Below are positions 34,531 to 47,385 of a stretch of 64,000 nt of DNA, piece after piece. Source of the DNA: Nemertoderma westbladi (lineage: Eukaryota; Xenacoelomorpha; Nemertodermatida; Nemertodermatidae). The stretch lies in contig JAUCBJ010001184.1 in the NCBI GenBank assembly GCA_032718475.1, positions 46,224 to 110,223 on the forward strand, written 5' to 3'. Each line of letters starts with the position of its first letter. Position 1 is the first letter of the stretch. Both the position numbers and the translations under genes were made by a program. The notes below the pieces were generated by a model. That model saw only the letters and a program-made list of their open reading frames with translations, had not been told where the DNA came from and made no database searches.

Positions 34531-36217
34531 AGTTTGGCATAATTTAGTCAAAGATTGAATGAGTTACGATTTTTAAAATATCAGTGGAGGGTGAAGGGGG
34601 CAGGCCAGGATTCAGTTATACTTGAATAAAGAAGTGATGTATACTAAACCAAGGGATAGGAGATATATGAAACTGCCGTATAAATTCATTGAGTGACTGT
34701 TGATTTCGAAACATTAAATTCAACACTATAAAAATATTAATACTGTATAATGGATTAGAATCAGGGTGTAATTTAGCGCGTTTTAATATTATGTAACTCT
34801 GATTTTCTAAAACGACTCCCATTGTATTCTTATGATGTTCCAGATAACACCCCATGAAGTCAATATTCCCCGCATATGAGGCTCTCTAGCTAGTAATTGT
34901 AATTATAGTTCAATATGCGCAGCATTCCAAAACAATAATTATAATTACCATCATTATAATTCACATGTATTTAAAATACTTTATACATGTCCTTAATATG
35001 AAGTAAGTTTATAGAACAATCATTTAGGGGTGCACCGGATATCCGATACGACTGAAATTGACCAGATATTATGTTATACGGCAATCTAGCAAGGATATTT
35101 TTTGGTTTTTGTTTTAATGGTACAAATGGACAGGACATTTCATTGCCTTTTTTTTTATAAAAAAATATATTATAAACTGAAATTTGTTCATTAATAAATA
35201 ATTAATGTAATAATTAAATAAAAATATATTAAATATATTAAATAATAAATAAAAGATAATTCAAAAAGTTAATATTTATTAAGTTTAATATTATTCCGGA
35301 TATTCGATCCGATCTACTAATCAGTACCGGTAAGTAATAATTATCGTAAATATATGATTATGTACGTGATATGATATTAGTTTCTCAAACCAAACCTATC
35401 CATCCATTGACGTCCAAATATATCCAATTTCTCAATCCATACTAATCAGTATGTAACAATGTACCATATACTGCAATAATGTCAATGTCCAACCAAACCC
35501 AAACAATGCGTTAGTGTTGGAGGACCATCCTCTGAGAGTTGTTAGGCCTAACGGCACCTCGCTCGGTCGCATTAGTTTTTTTAGCGCGCTAGTTCCAGCT
35601 GCCAGATTCGGTTAGTGGATGATATAGAATCAGCACATGTGCAACTCAGGCGAGCATTTTACAGATGTTGGTCTAATATACAGTATATGGTCTTCTGGTC
35701 TTGTACCGCGAAACCGTGTACTATTTACAGATGTCAGGATGTAGGCTTAATTTGGGGTCTTGTACCGTGTACAGTACTGGTGGGCCTATACAGCTACTGT
35801 TATTTTGCCTAATACAGGTCCCAGAGGTAAAATCCTTACCCTGTTACCCCAGGCAGCCAGCGGCTGTTACCTCTGATTGACAGCGCAACAGCCCTCTCTC
35901 TCTCTCTACTTACAGACTTAGGGGGTGCTGCCTTAAAGGTGAAGAGTACATCTGTAGGCTAAATAAATACAGAAATAGGCCACCCCTGACCTTGAAATTA
36001 TAAATTAAGCTTTCTGGAGAAACCCGTGAGGTGCACAGCAGGGCACAGCACACATAATCCGGTCAAAATGTCCTTTCCTTGAGGCCTACCAAACCTACTA
36101 CTAACTACTGACAGTAGACCTTGTAGAAACTTAGATTCATTATTTCACTAGCACTATTTTACTTAGGCCTAGCATATTGCTGCAACTTCGCGTGTGCTGC
36201 TGCTGCTATAGTTTACA
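34531..36217. other. intergenic upstream of ENOPH1
   Basis: AT-rich, with an (AT)-rich low-complexity block at 35150-35280 and a short CT run near 35893. No open frame with homology. The ENOPH1 promoter must lie in the right part, but no TATA box could be chosen. Confidence 0.4.
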
Positions 36218-36982
36218 ATGCAACGCGCGTTATTAGAAGGCATTTCAACGGTTCTCCTTGACATCGAAGGGACTGTTTGTCCCATCGCCTTCGTTAAAGA
36301 TACTTTATTTCCCTACGTTACCGCAAATGTAAGACCCTTCGTGGTTGACAACTGGAACTCGAATGAATTCAAGTCACTTCTCAATGACCTCGTTGACCAA
36401 TCCAAACGAGATAACGTTGAATTCCCAGAAGAGGTGGACGTTATCCCCAATGATTCAGACAGCGATAAAGACACTGTAGTAGATGCCTTGGTAAATAACA
36501 TTTTATGGCAGGTCGCCAAAGATAGAAAGACATCGGCACTTAAAACGCTTCAAGGCCGCATGTGGAAGTCAGCGTACGTGTCGGGTGACATCAAGGCTCC
36601 TGTTTACTCGGACGTTGTAAATGCATTGTACCGATGGAAGGATTCCCACGTTAGCGTTTCTATATACTCGTCTGGGAGTGTTGAAGCTCAACGTCTATTA
36701 TTTAGTTACAGCGAATCGGGGGATTTAACACCGTTCCTTTCGGAATACTTTGATACCCGAATCGGGATGAAACGCGAATCGAATAGCTACTCGGCCATAT
36801 CGGACTCTATGGTTGTCCAGCCGGCTCGGGTTTTATTTCTAACGGATGTTTATGAGGAAGCGAGAGCGGCCGAGTCTGCTGGAATGTCGGTGTGTTTGGT
36901 TGTAAGACCCGGGAATAACTCGTTACCTAGTGACTCCGAGAACCTTCCAGTCATTAAATCATTCGATGAATTATTTGATTAA
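36218..36982 (+). CDS. ENOPH1: enolase-phosphatase E1 (methionine salvage)
   Basis: Bifunctional HAD-family enzyme. It enolises 2,3-diketo-5-methylthiopentyl-1-phosphate and then dephosphorylates it to the acireductone in the methionine salvage pathway, in cytosol or nucleus. 254 residues, close to the usual ~260. Motif I is LLDIEGTVCPI with D15 and E17; motif II is YSSGS (S151-S152-G153); the conserved Lys is in RIGMKRES (K185); the motif III acid is FLTDVYEEA (D210, E214). The ATG lies directly before MQRALLEGIS, which aligns with family N-termini. Single exon, no frameshift. AATAAA at 37149-37154 is a likely poly(A) signal. Being intronless, it could be a retrocopy or reflect local intron loss, but all catalytic residues are intact. 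Confidence 0.93.
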   Translation: MQRALLEGISTVLLDIEGTVCPIAFVKDTLFPYVTANVRPFVVDNWNSNEFKSLLNDLVDQSKRDNVEFPEEVDVIPNDSDSDKDTVVDALVNNILWQVAKDRKTSALKTLQGRMWKSAYVSGDIKAPVYSDVVNALYRWKDSHVSVSIYSSGSVEAQRLLFSYSESGDLTPFLSEYFDTRIGMKRESNSYSAISDSMVVQPARVLFLTDVYEEARAAESAGMSVCLVVRPGNNSLPSDSENLPVIKSFDELFD

Positions 36983-37982
36983 TACAGATTATTGAATCTA
37001 CCCACAACGCTACTGTCTTTGTGATATTCGGTTTGTTTAGCAACTTCTGATTTTGCAACAGCAAATATCAGATGATAATTTTGGTTATTAATAATTATTA
37101 ATAACTGACATTTACTTAGACTCGCACCAAAATTAACTGAAACTAAACAATAAAAGTTGTAAACCTTCCAGATTCCAGTAGCGGTAACTATGGTGACTAT
37201 GGTTAGAAATAATTCAATTGTGTTTGAAGTTTGTTGTTTTGGTTTTTCCGTTACTATTTATATATTCAAGGTGATTGGTGCTATTAGTTGGTACTTAGTA
37301 TTATGTACTGGTAACTCTATTAAAGGAAGTTCAGTTTCGCGTTCCTTTGTGAAGATTAGCTGTATAAATAATAGAGACAATAAATACATTTACATTGATA
37401 ATTCATTCCAAAATATTAACATTTACTTAACCGCCGTTAAGTAATGTTAACAGCGAGTCTGTTCGGTATCACATTGGGACTTTAGTTGACAGCTGTACAT
37501 TTATTTGCGAAGTAAAGTAGACTTTACAGGTTTATACGAGTAACTTTACAATGAAACTGAACCTGATCCTTGGAATTTCTCTTCGGTTGTCTCCAAAACC
37601 TGTTTGTTTATTAATAAACCTTTAAATAACATCTACAACAGCTGTAAGTACCGGTAAAGCGAGATATAACTGCTAAATGTGTAGATGAATTCTTTTAATA
37701 TTACTTCTAAACTTTTATACTGGTTTGATACAAAAAATTAGAGAATTTTAGAAATTCCACTAAAAATATTAAACACGTGCGGTTTTCAAGGGATTCGTTT
37801 CGTAATGTTAACATTTTGTAATGAATAAACCTTTACATTATGTAGTTGCAATAAGTACTTTACAGCTTTCTGATCCTCATTTATTTATTTTCTCAACAAT
37901 TCGGTTCAGCACACAAGAAATATTTATTTAACGTTTTTTGACAGCAACTAATATTATTTACAAATATAAAACAGAACCAACG
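36983..37982. other. intergenic ENOPH1-PTER
   Basis: AT-rich spacer with the ENOPH1 poly(A) signal at 37149. No further gene supported; the 84-codon open frame at 37190 has no recognisable feature. Confidence 0.5.
37149..37154 (+). terminator. ENOPH1: AATAAA poly(A) signal of ENOPH1
   Basis: Hexamer 167 nt downstream of the ENOPH1 stop on the same strand. Position is plausible; cleavage site not defined. Confidence 0.4.
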
Positions 37983-39116
37983 ATGTCCGAAACGACCAAA
38001 GATCATGTCCAATCAGTTGTTGGTCTTGTAAATCCAGAGGATCTCGGATATACGTTGACCCACGAACACCTAAAGATCGATTACTCCAGTTGTGTGCAAG
38101 ATTGCGGCGAACACGGAATATCTAATGAACTATTTAAAGGAGAGATTGCCTTAAACAACTTTAATTTAGTCAATCGATATCCGTATTGCCATGAGGATAA
38201 CCTGAATGTAGCGAACGACGGTGAGTCTGTGCTGTCCGACGTTAAGTTGTTTAAGGAGCGCGGAGGCGGTTGTATTGTAGATAACACGACTATAGGTATA
38301 GGGCGAGACGCGACATTTCTGCGTGAACTTTCTACCCAAACTGGAGTTCATGTAATCGCCCCCACAGGTCTATATTTGAGTCACACAGTCCCAGCCTCCT
38401 ACAGGGGTTACACTGTGGAGCAGCTGTACGATCTAATGGTTAAAGAGATTACCCAAGGTATCGATGGTACTGACATTAAAGCTGGAGTTATAGGAGAGAT
38501 AGGTTGCGAGTATCCGCTAGAGGCGTTAGAACGGAGGTGTTTGTTGGCGGCGTCGCAGACACAACAACAGCTCGGGGCTCCGCTTATAATACACCCGGGT
38601 CGCTATGACGACAGCCCGGTAGAGATAATGCGACTTGTGTTGGAGAGCGGAGGCCTTAAGGATAAAGTCGTTATGTCTCATATGGAGCGAACCTATGTGA
38701 ACCCCGATTCGGTGTTCGATCTACTCGAGCTCGGGTGTATAGTCGAATACGATTTCTTCGGGATCGAAACGAGTTTCTATCCGAAACGCAACGAGTTGGA
38801 TATGATGAACGACGGCGAGAGAGTCAGGATTATAAAGAAGATTATCGATCAGGGATTCCTCCATAAGGTCGCCATCGCTCACGATATTCACACGAAACAT
38901 CGACTCACTAAATACGGTGGCCATGGTTACTCCCACATTCTAGAACATATTGTACCGCTAATGTTGCGTCGGGGTATCAGCCAATCACAAGTCGACGTTG
39001 TGTTGAAGACTACTACTACTACTAGGATCGGCATGCTGCATTGCAGCTGCATTTTTAAGAATGCTGTGCCGGCTTGTCAACAAAATTGCACCGCCACAAC
39101 TCCCTATCACCCATGA
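37983..39116 (+). pseudogene. PTER: phosphotriesterase-related protein, C-terminus replaced by an RTE insertion
   Basis: Amidohydrolase-fold metalloenzyme; mammalian PTER hydrolyses N-acetyltaurine. The ATG at 37983 begins MSETTKDHVQSVVGLV, aligning with family starts. The metal and active-site set is complete: H27 and H29 (THEHL), E172 (GEIGCE), H204 (HPGR), H233 (SHMERT) and D301 (AHDIH). The genuine coding part ends at K342 (39006-39008). The frame then enters the reversed tail of an RTE-like element and adds 35 foreign residues before a TGA at 39114. The missing last codons, encoding TPQRWLTFTK and a stop, lie beyond the element at 40940-40978. Everything catalytic is present, so a stable chimeric protein is possible, but the normal C-terminus is lost. 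Single exon. The insertion may be polymorphic. Confidence 0.9.
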
Positions 39117-40936
39117 CATTTGCTAGATCATCCGCATCTTTAAGGCCAGTGTCCTTTAAGATGCGTCTCAAGAAAGTCATGGGCTGTCCACCATGCTTAT
39201 TCACTCCATGAGGCTGCCAAAGTACAAGATTATGCACTGGCTGGTCCTCACGGCGAAAGCAATGTCCTGCAAAGCGGAGGCGATTTTGTTCTAGTGTCAA
39301 GCTTGGGGGAACCAATGAGACACCTCCAATGTTATATAGTGTCTGGTTGGAGATGTGTGCATTGTACTTGACACAATGAACCCGGCGTAGCATTCTTGTG
39401 AATGTGCCATCCAGAGATTTGGTGTCCTCAGCAGTTAGAGCCCAGCATGGACTCCCATAGAGGAGTACTGGAACTACTGCTGCTCTAAATAATCGGACCT
39501 TAAGTTTCCGATTAATTCTCGGTGACTTCCAAATCCTGGAAAGCCTATTCAAGGCTGCCCATGCCTTTCCCTTACGTATTCGAAGGTCCTCACCTGACTT
39601 CCGGATCCATGATCCCAGGTAACAGAAGTCGTCCACATGCTCAAGCATACCATCCTTTGAGCTTATGCTCATCCGATCAGAGACTTGCTGAGGACTTTCA
39701 AAGTTAACTGTCAGAATTTTGGTCTTTCTTGAGTTAATAAAAAGACCAACACTAGAAGCAGCATGTTCTAATGAGCTGAGGAGCCGTTGGGCTCCCTCTA
39801 ATGATTCTGAGAGTACTCCTAAGTCATCAGCAAAGTCTAGATCAGTTAGGTACTTGGCAGGATTTCCTCGACTTCTGGAGCCAGTAGGTGGAGTTATCAT
39901 CACCCCATCATCATTATGATGATCTAAGGACATGCGTAGAACATAGTCAACCACAATAATGAACAAGAATGGTGCAAGTGTGTCTCCTTGGAGGACGCCC
40001 CATAACACTTCAAATGGTTCTGTGTCACCGTCAACAGTAGACACAAATGTTGTCGAACCATCGTATACTGATCTGATTGCTGCAATAATTTCATCAGGAA
40101 TCCCATATAATGAAAGTATGCTGAACATACGTGAGCGAGAGACTGAATCAAAGGCCTTGAAGAAGTCAACAAAGATAACAGCCAGATGCCTGTCTTTCTT
40201 TTTTGATAATTCTTCAATGATCCTTCTAAGTGCCAAAATGGGCTCCATGGTCCCACGACCTTTACGGAACCCATTCTGATTTCCACGGAGCAGTCTCTCA
40301 ATGGGATCCCTGATGCGATTTAATAGAATCCTATTGTATAGCTTTGCAGCAATCGAGATCAATGAGATTCCCCGAAAAGAACCATAGAGTGTTAGGTTGC
40401 CCTTCTTGGGAACTGGCACCAACTTATTTGTTTTCATTTCTTGTGGGACTCTTGTTGTAATGTACATGTCTACTATGATGGGATAGATGAGCTTTAAACA
40501 CTCAGGTATTTTAAAGACCTCAGGGGGAACACCATCTACTCCACTGGCACGATTGGTCTTAATGCTCTTTGCAGCAGCCTTCACTTCTGCAAAGGAGATA
40601 TCGCCAATGGGAATATCTGGGAGTACAGACTCAGACACCTTTACTTCTATAAAGTTATCAGGCAATACCCTGTCATTATTGAGGAGCTTTTCAAAGTGGG
40701 CTTTCCAACCATTGAGGCGATCGGCTGGTGATTCAGCCTTAACCTTGGTGGTTGGTTGGCTTTTCCGCCCAGTAAGCAGATTGATCGATTTCCATGCCTG
40801 GGATGATTGCCTGCTGTCGTCAGCATCATTGATGGCATCAACCTGTTGGTTTATTAGCTCCTGTAGATTAACAGAGTACTGCCTGTTCAGGGACCTAGAT
40901 GCAGCCTTAACTGCATTCTTGGCCGCTGTAGTCTGT
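39009..40936 (-). mobile_element. RTE-like element, copy 2 (5'-truncated, in PTER)
   Basis: Same family as 3491-6478, opposite orientation. It ends (left) in a (CTA)n tail at 39009-39024. It begins (right) near 40936, at the position corresponding to about 4553 of copy 1, so the endonuclease domain is missing. No clear target-site duplication was found, so a small deletion at insertion is possible. Confidence 0.9.
39055..40930 (-). pseudogene. RT fragment of RTE-like copy 2
   Basis: Continuous frame over the reverse transcriptase and C-terminal region, from [15 protein letters not shown] to the stop at 39055. Key motifs are intact: [31 protein letters not shown]. It differs from copy 1 by only about eight residues in 536 (for example MYITTR for MYRTTR, and GVNKHGG for GVNNNGG). 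It lacks the endonuclease and a start codon, so it is dead on arrival but young. Confidence 0.88.
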
Positions 40937-40939
40937 GCT

Positions 40940-40978
40940 GTGATGACGCCTCAGCGGTGGTTGACCTTTACCAAATAA
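40940..40978 (+). pseudogene. PTER: displaced C-terminal codons of PTER
   Basis: Plus strand GTG ATG ACG CCT CAG, then codons for RWLTFTK and TAA. PQRWLTF resembles the NPK.WLTF end of PTER proteins and is in the frame that would continue from K342. This shows that the RTE copy split one formerly continuous gene. Confidence 0.8.
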
Positions 40979-43040
40979 TACTTGATGAATCAATGATAAT
41001 TATTAATTAGGGATTATAAATTATCAATTAGTGAATGTTATTAAATTAACTCTTTATTTTTATAAAATATTTGTGGAGGATTGAATAGAATACGTCATTA
41101 CAGTACTGGATTACCCGCAGTTTATTCTATATTATGTAACTGGTATAAACTATTGGTTTGGTTATACCCACTGATTACCATCGGTGTATCTCATTAATAT
41201 ATGATTCGAGGACAATTAATACCAGACGGTTTATTTTATTCAAAAATGCACTTCCTGAATAAATGGAGAATTATTGGTTTCTTTATTTCTTTCTTTTTTC
41301 CTTTTTTTTATTCTATTCATTAATATTAGAAGAACCGGTAATAATGAAACACTATGAATCAATCGAAGATAGACATTACGAACTTACAAAAAGTGTTTGA
41401 TTGAGGATGAGGTCAAATATATTGAAAAACCTAATAGCTGCAAGAAGGAAGGGCGATAAACTAGGAACAAGTTTCAGTGCAATAGTTGGTATCGATTTAG
41501 GTTTGATATCAGGAGTTTGGAGTGACTCATTGATGTTGGTGCATTAAATGGAATATGATGGAGCTGCTGGGGCCAGCCCAGGGTAAACACACTGTTAGAA
41601 TAGTTTGTCCTTGTAACACCGTCTTAGGTGATGATTGACATGGTTGATTTGATTATTTTGGACACTAACTACAATATAACTAATAACTACTCACTACAAG
41701 ATCATTACACTTATGTAGGCCTATATTTCTTGCACAAACGCACAGCTGAGTTTACCACAGTAAGATAATAACTCCATTCTCATGCATTCAAATATCTGTC
41801 TGTATCATTTTTTAACGGATGTGTTGCGTTTATTTGTTGTCGTTGTTGATAATTATTTGGGCCTAACAACGTTGTTAAGGGGAGTAGTAGGCCTACAGTC
41901 ATGTTTTCCATACAAACTACTATTACGCCTCTGTACCATTTTAGAACGCATCAGACTACTTTATAGGCCAACTGTTCTTGCATTCCAACCGGAATTTAAT
42001 GGGCTTTCTGGTGAACCAATTTTTTTTCATATATTTACTATTTAGCTTATTTTTTGAAAAATGGACCTAATTTTAAATAAAAATAGCCAAATAATTTGTG
42101 TAACAAACATTAAAATCACAATTCGGTGATTATGCGTACATAATATAAAAAAAACTAATACAATTGGTTCACGTTATTCTACGGTAAAAAGTGATCCTAT
42201 TGAGAAATTTTCAAGTCCATAGCTCAAATGGCAGTTGAGAAACATGTACCGAAAAATTCTAAAAACTCATTTTGAGAAAAATTCAGTTTAAATTTGAACC
42301 TTCCCGCGCATAAACGTCTGTTATTATTTAGTTTAAGTTAGTTTAATTTAGTTTATTATTAAGTTATTCAGTTTTCACTTTTAATGAAATCTTGTTAGTC
42401 TGTATGACTGTCTGTCGGTATTTCTGACTATCCGACAATCTGTCCGTCAAATATAAGAAAAGGGCATACAATCTAGTTAAAAGTTTAGCAATTAAAAAGT
42501 TAAAAGCAGTTAAATAGCAGTTAAAAGTCTAGTTTAGCAGTCAGTCTGTCGGTTATATTTTGACGGACAGTCAGACAGGCATACAGACAGAAACGACGAG
42601 GCCAAATTTGAATATTGACATCAGAAATGAAGTCACCGACCACGAAAACACATATATAGGGAATTTTTTAGACCGATAGTTTGCTTTTTATTGACGGACA
42701 GACATACTGACAGACAAACCGACAGTCAATCGGACAGACAGCCATATCTCGAGAATTAAAACAGATCTTGGTAAACGGTTTTCAAATTTGGAATCTTGAT
42801 ATTGCTCTAGATGAAACAGAAAAAAAATTGAAAAAAAAAATGGACGCCTGTACTACAACTCCCCTTAAACTTATATCGAGAATAAAGTTAATGTTTAAAT
42901 TGCCGCTGTTTATTGTTAAGCACTAAGATGATGCTTAATACCTGCTACATACATCGGGGAGGTTTCGGTGATGTGGTATCACGAGGTACAGGTGACCAAA
43001 TATAATATCCCAAAGTGTGTTCATATTATTGAGAACGTCT
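40979..43040. other. intergenic, repeat remnants
   Basis: No gene. 42380-42800 carries many GACAGACAG/CTGTCTGTC-type tracts and a segment like the 33.7-kb inverted repeat (GACATCAGAAATGAAGTC near 42620), so it probably derives from the same interspersed family. Confidence 0.4.
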
Positions 43041-44450
43041 AGGTTAGGTTAATGTAACAGACTCAGTAGGTTTAGGTTACTGTAACAGACTCAGTAGGTT
43101 TAGGTCACTGTAACAGACTCAGTAGGTTTAGGTAACTGTAACAGACTCGGTAGGTTTAGGTTACTGTAACAGACTCGGTAGGTTTAGGTTACTATAACAG
43201 ACTCGGTAGGTTTAGGTTACTGTAACAGACTCGGTAGGTTTAGGTTACTGTAACAGACTCGGTAGGTTTAGGTTACTGTAACAGACTCGGCAGGTTTAGG
43301 TTACTGTAACAGACTCGGTAGGTTTAGGTTACTGTAACAGACTCGGTAGGTTTAGGTTACTGTAACAGACTCGGTAGGTTTAGGTTACTGTAACAGACTC
43401 GGTAGGTTTAGGTTACTGTAACAGACTCGGTAGGTTTAGGTTACTGTAACAGACTCGGCAGGCTTAGCTTACTGTAACAGACTCGGTAGGTTTAGGTTAC
43501 TGTAACAAACTCGGTAGTTTTAGGTGACTGTAACAGACTCGGTAGGTTTAGGTTACTGTAACAGACTCGGTAGGTTTAGGTTACTGTAACAGACTCGGTA
43601 GGTTTAGGTTACTGTAACAGACTCGGCAGGCTTAGGTTACTGTAACAGACTCGGTAGGTTTAGGTTACTGTAACAAACTCGGTGGGTTTAGGTTACTGTT
43701 ACAGACTCGGTAGGTTTAGGTTACTGTAACAAACTCGGTAGGTTTAGGTTACTGTAACAGACTCGGCAGGCTTAGCTTACTGTAACAGACTCGGTAGGTT
43801 TAGGTTACTGTAACAAACTCGGTAGTTTTAGGTGACTGTAACAGACTCGGTAGGTTTAGGTTACTGTAACAGACTCGGTAGGTTTAGGTTACTGTAACAG
43901 ACTCGGTAGGTTTAGGTTACTGTAACATACTCGGTATGTTTAGGTTACTGTAACAGACTCGGTAGGTTTATGTTACTGTAACAGACTCGGTAGGTTTAGG
44001 TTACTGTAACAGACTCAGGTAACAGACTCAGTAGGTTTAGGTTACTGTAACAGACTCTGTAGGTTTAGTACTGTAACAGACTCAGTAGGTTTAGGTTACA
44101 GACTCGGTAGGTTTAGGTTACTGTAACAGATTCGGTAGGTTTAGGTTACTGTAACAAACTCGGTAGGTTTAGGTTACTGTAACAGACTCGGTAGGTTTAG
44201 GTTACTGTAACAGACTCGGTAGGTTTAGGTTACTGTAACAGACTCGGTAGGTTTAGGTTACTGTAACAGACTCGGCAGGCTTAGCTTACTGTAACAGACT
44301 CGGTAGGTTTAGGTTACTGTAACAAACTCGGTAGTTTTAGGTGACTGTAACAGACTCGGTAGGTTTAGGTTACTGTAACAGACTCGGTAGGTTTAGGTTA
44401 CTGTAACAGACTCGGTAGGTTTAGGTTACTGTAACAGATTCGGTAGGTTC
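43041..44450. repeat. 28-bp minisatellite
   Basis: About 50 units of TAGGTTTAGGTTACTGTAAC + AGACTCGG. It contains the near-palindrome GTTACTGTAAC in every unit. It resembles telomeric TTAGG only superficially. A few blocks of variants (GCAGGCTTAG, AAACTCGGTAG) recur together, indicating block duplication of about 300 bp. Confidence 0.95.
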
Positions 44451-45740
44451 TCACAGTGAGCGCAGGGGGCGTTTTATTATTTTTTTTCTAGGGGGGGGGG
44501 GGGGGGGGTGGGGGGCGTCTATCTCCTTGTAATAAACAGATACATTTTGTAAAAAAAAATTGACATTAACATCATTACATTTTTGTAATAATAATATTAA
44601 ATAACTAAAACCAATACAAACAAACAAGAATAAATTATTCAATAGATAAAACTGTTTGACACCGAACAGTAAATAATACGACAAAAAAAGCGAGATAAAA
44701 CAATCAAATTGTTGAGGACAAGAAACACCTGTTTTGGAAACTGATAACAATTTTTTAAATATTTATTTCTACACCTCATGAAATTTGACAAATCTTTACC
44801 AATATAAATAAATATGTAGGATATATACCACCAAAACTCTTAAAAGCACCAACCACTCGAACACAAGTGACACAGTATATGGCACATATCTCCATGACAA
44901 CATTTTAATTTAAATATGATAAGTATTGTTCCTGTATTATATATTTTTTTTGTGTTGAAACAACAATGAAAGTGTTACTGCCCTTTAGGCCACTACAGAA
45001 TATCCGACATCAAAAAATACACCCAATAATGATGTCATAAAGTTATAAGACAAATAAAGTAAATATTAGCGTAAAATAAATAAACTAAAACAATAGAAAT
45101 AAGGAAAAGGACTAAAATGGCCTCGAGTAGCAGCACATTATTAGAAACTACATGACTAAAAGGAAAGATGAGCCAATAGTTAGATAAGGAATGGCTAGTG
45201 AGCCGGGAATGCACATATATTGCTGTGCCGCGGATTTTGTGCACAATATTGAGTAGGTAACCAATTAATTATCGTACTACTACCACATCCATTAATAAGA
45301 AACAATTACCATGTCATAAACATTACATAAACAGTATAAAAATATATATCGCTATTATTAAACAAAAGGAATACCTATGAAGAAAATGGGAAAAAATGTA
45401 CCGCGTTGGTGAAATAGAAATCCAACCTTAAAATAAAAATCGCGAAATAAAGATTCGAACACAATTATCTTGGAGTAATTTAAATTGCTAAATATCTCAA
45501 GCACCGATACATTATATTTGTTGATATGAAAAAGAAATCTAAATCATAATAATTAATAATATTAATAGCAAAATCATAACAAACAAATATGCAGCCCAGA
45601 GCCGCCAACCGTTAATTTTATATATAGAACGTAACATGGAGCGCAATGTCACACAGCATAGTCACTCATAGAAGTTAGGGGACACGCAGCACCGCAAGCA
45701 GGACCGTGGTCCTAGCCACATATAATCAAACGGCAAGACA
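44451..45740. other. intergenic, G-tract and AT-rich DNA
   Basis: Begins with a run of 18 or more G interrupted by T (44491-44516), then AT-rich unique sequence. No gene supported. Confidence 0.5.
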
Positions 45741-46975
45741 CACAGACAGGTTAATGTAAAACAAAGTCGCACAGCTGTTAATGTCATACAAAGTCGCACA
45801 GCTGTTAATGTCATGCAAAGTCGCAGATCTGTTAATGTCATGCAAAGTCGCATAGCTAGGTTAATTTCACCCAAAGTCGCACAGCTGTTACACAAAGTCG
45901 CACAGCTAGGTTAATATCACACAAAGTCACACAGCTGTTAATGTCACACAAAGCCGCACAGCTGTTAATGTCACACAATGTCGCACAGCTGTTACACAAA
46001 GTCGCACAGCTGTTACACAAAGTCCCACAACCAGGTTAATGTCACCCAAAGTCGCAAAGCTGTTAATGTCACACAAAGTCGCACAGCTAGGTTAATGTCA
46101 CCCAAAGTCGCACAACCAGATTATGTTACACAAAGTCGCACAGCTAGGTTAATGTCCCACAAAGTCGCACAGCTGTTAATGTCACACAAAGTCCCACAAC
46201 CAGATTAATGTTACACAAAGTCGCACATCTGTTAATGTCACACAAAGTCCCTCAACCAGATTAATGTCACACAAAGTCGCACAACTAGATTAATGTCACA
46301 CAAAGTCGCACAGCTGTTAATGTCACACAAAGTCGCACAGCTGCTAATGTGACAAAAGTCGCACAGCTGTTAATGTCACACAAAGTCGCACAACTAGATT
46401 AATGTCACACAAAGTCGCACAGCTGTTAATGTCACACAAAGTCGCACAGCTGTTAATGTCACACAAAGTCGCACAGCTGCTAATGCCACACAAAGTCCCA
46501 CAACCAGATTAATGTCACACAAAGTCCCACAGCTATATTAATGCCACACAAAGTCGCACAGCTAGGTTAATGTCACACAAAGTCGCACAGCTGTTAATGT
46601 CACACAAAGTCCCACAGCTAGATTAATGTCACACAAAGTCGCACAGCTATGTTAATGTCACACAAAGTCGCACAGCTGTTAATGTCGCACAAAGTCGCAC
46701 AGCTGTTAATGTCACACAAAGTCGCACAGCTGTTTAATGTCACACAAAGTCGCACAACCAGATTAATGTTACACAAAGTCGCACAACTAGGTTAATGGCC
46801 CACAAAGTCGCACAGCTGTTAATGTCACACAAAGTCCCACAACCAGATTAATGTCACACAAAGTCGCACATCTGTTAATGTCACACAAAGTCCCTCAACC
46901 AGATTAATTTCACACAAAGTCGCACAGCTGTTAATGTCACACAAAGTCGCACAACCAGATTAATATCACACAAAG
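45741..46975. repeat. 27-bp minisatellite
   Basis: About 46 imperfect units of GTTAATGTCACACAAAGTCG + CACAGCT, with AGGTTAATG and CCAGATTAATG variants of 29-31 bp. Confidence 0.95.
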
Positions 46976-47385
46976 TCATACATGTCCAGGTGTCCACCCC
47001 GCGACAAACAAAGACAAAATATAAAAACAAATGAGCACAAGGCAAAACGAATAAGAACAATAAAGATTAAATCGAAATATATTGAGTTCAAAATAAGATT
47101 TTTTAGAAACTATTTGAATTAATTTGGTTTATAGTGATGAAATAATTTTTGTTTGATATGTAGAACAGTAACTGACAATGTTTGATATAATGGGGAAGCA
47201 ATATAACCGATTGGTTACGGAATTATTACCGGCGAGAAAACCAGGAAATCCTGAGACGAAATAAAAGATATGAGCGATAAAAATAACTAAAAGGTGAAAT
47301 TTATAATATTATGCAGCTAAAAGAGTTCCTTATCACTTAGTTACAAAGTGGGTCTCGCAACTAAATAACAAGGAACTACCAGTAA
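46976..47385. other. unique spacer between minisatellites
   Basis: AT-rich sequence with no gene or motif recognised. Confidence 0.5.

Noticed and set aside
43041-44450. Internal telomeric repeat (TTAGG-like)
   Set aside because: TAGGTTTAGG is only part of a 28-bp unit; no pure telomere tract.
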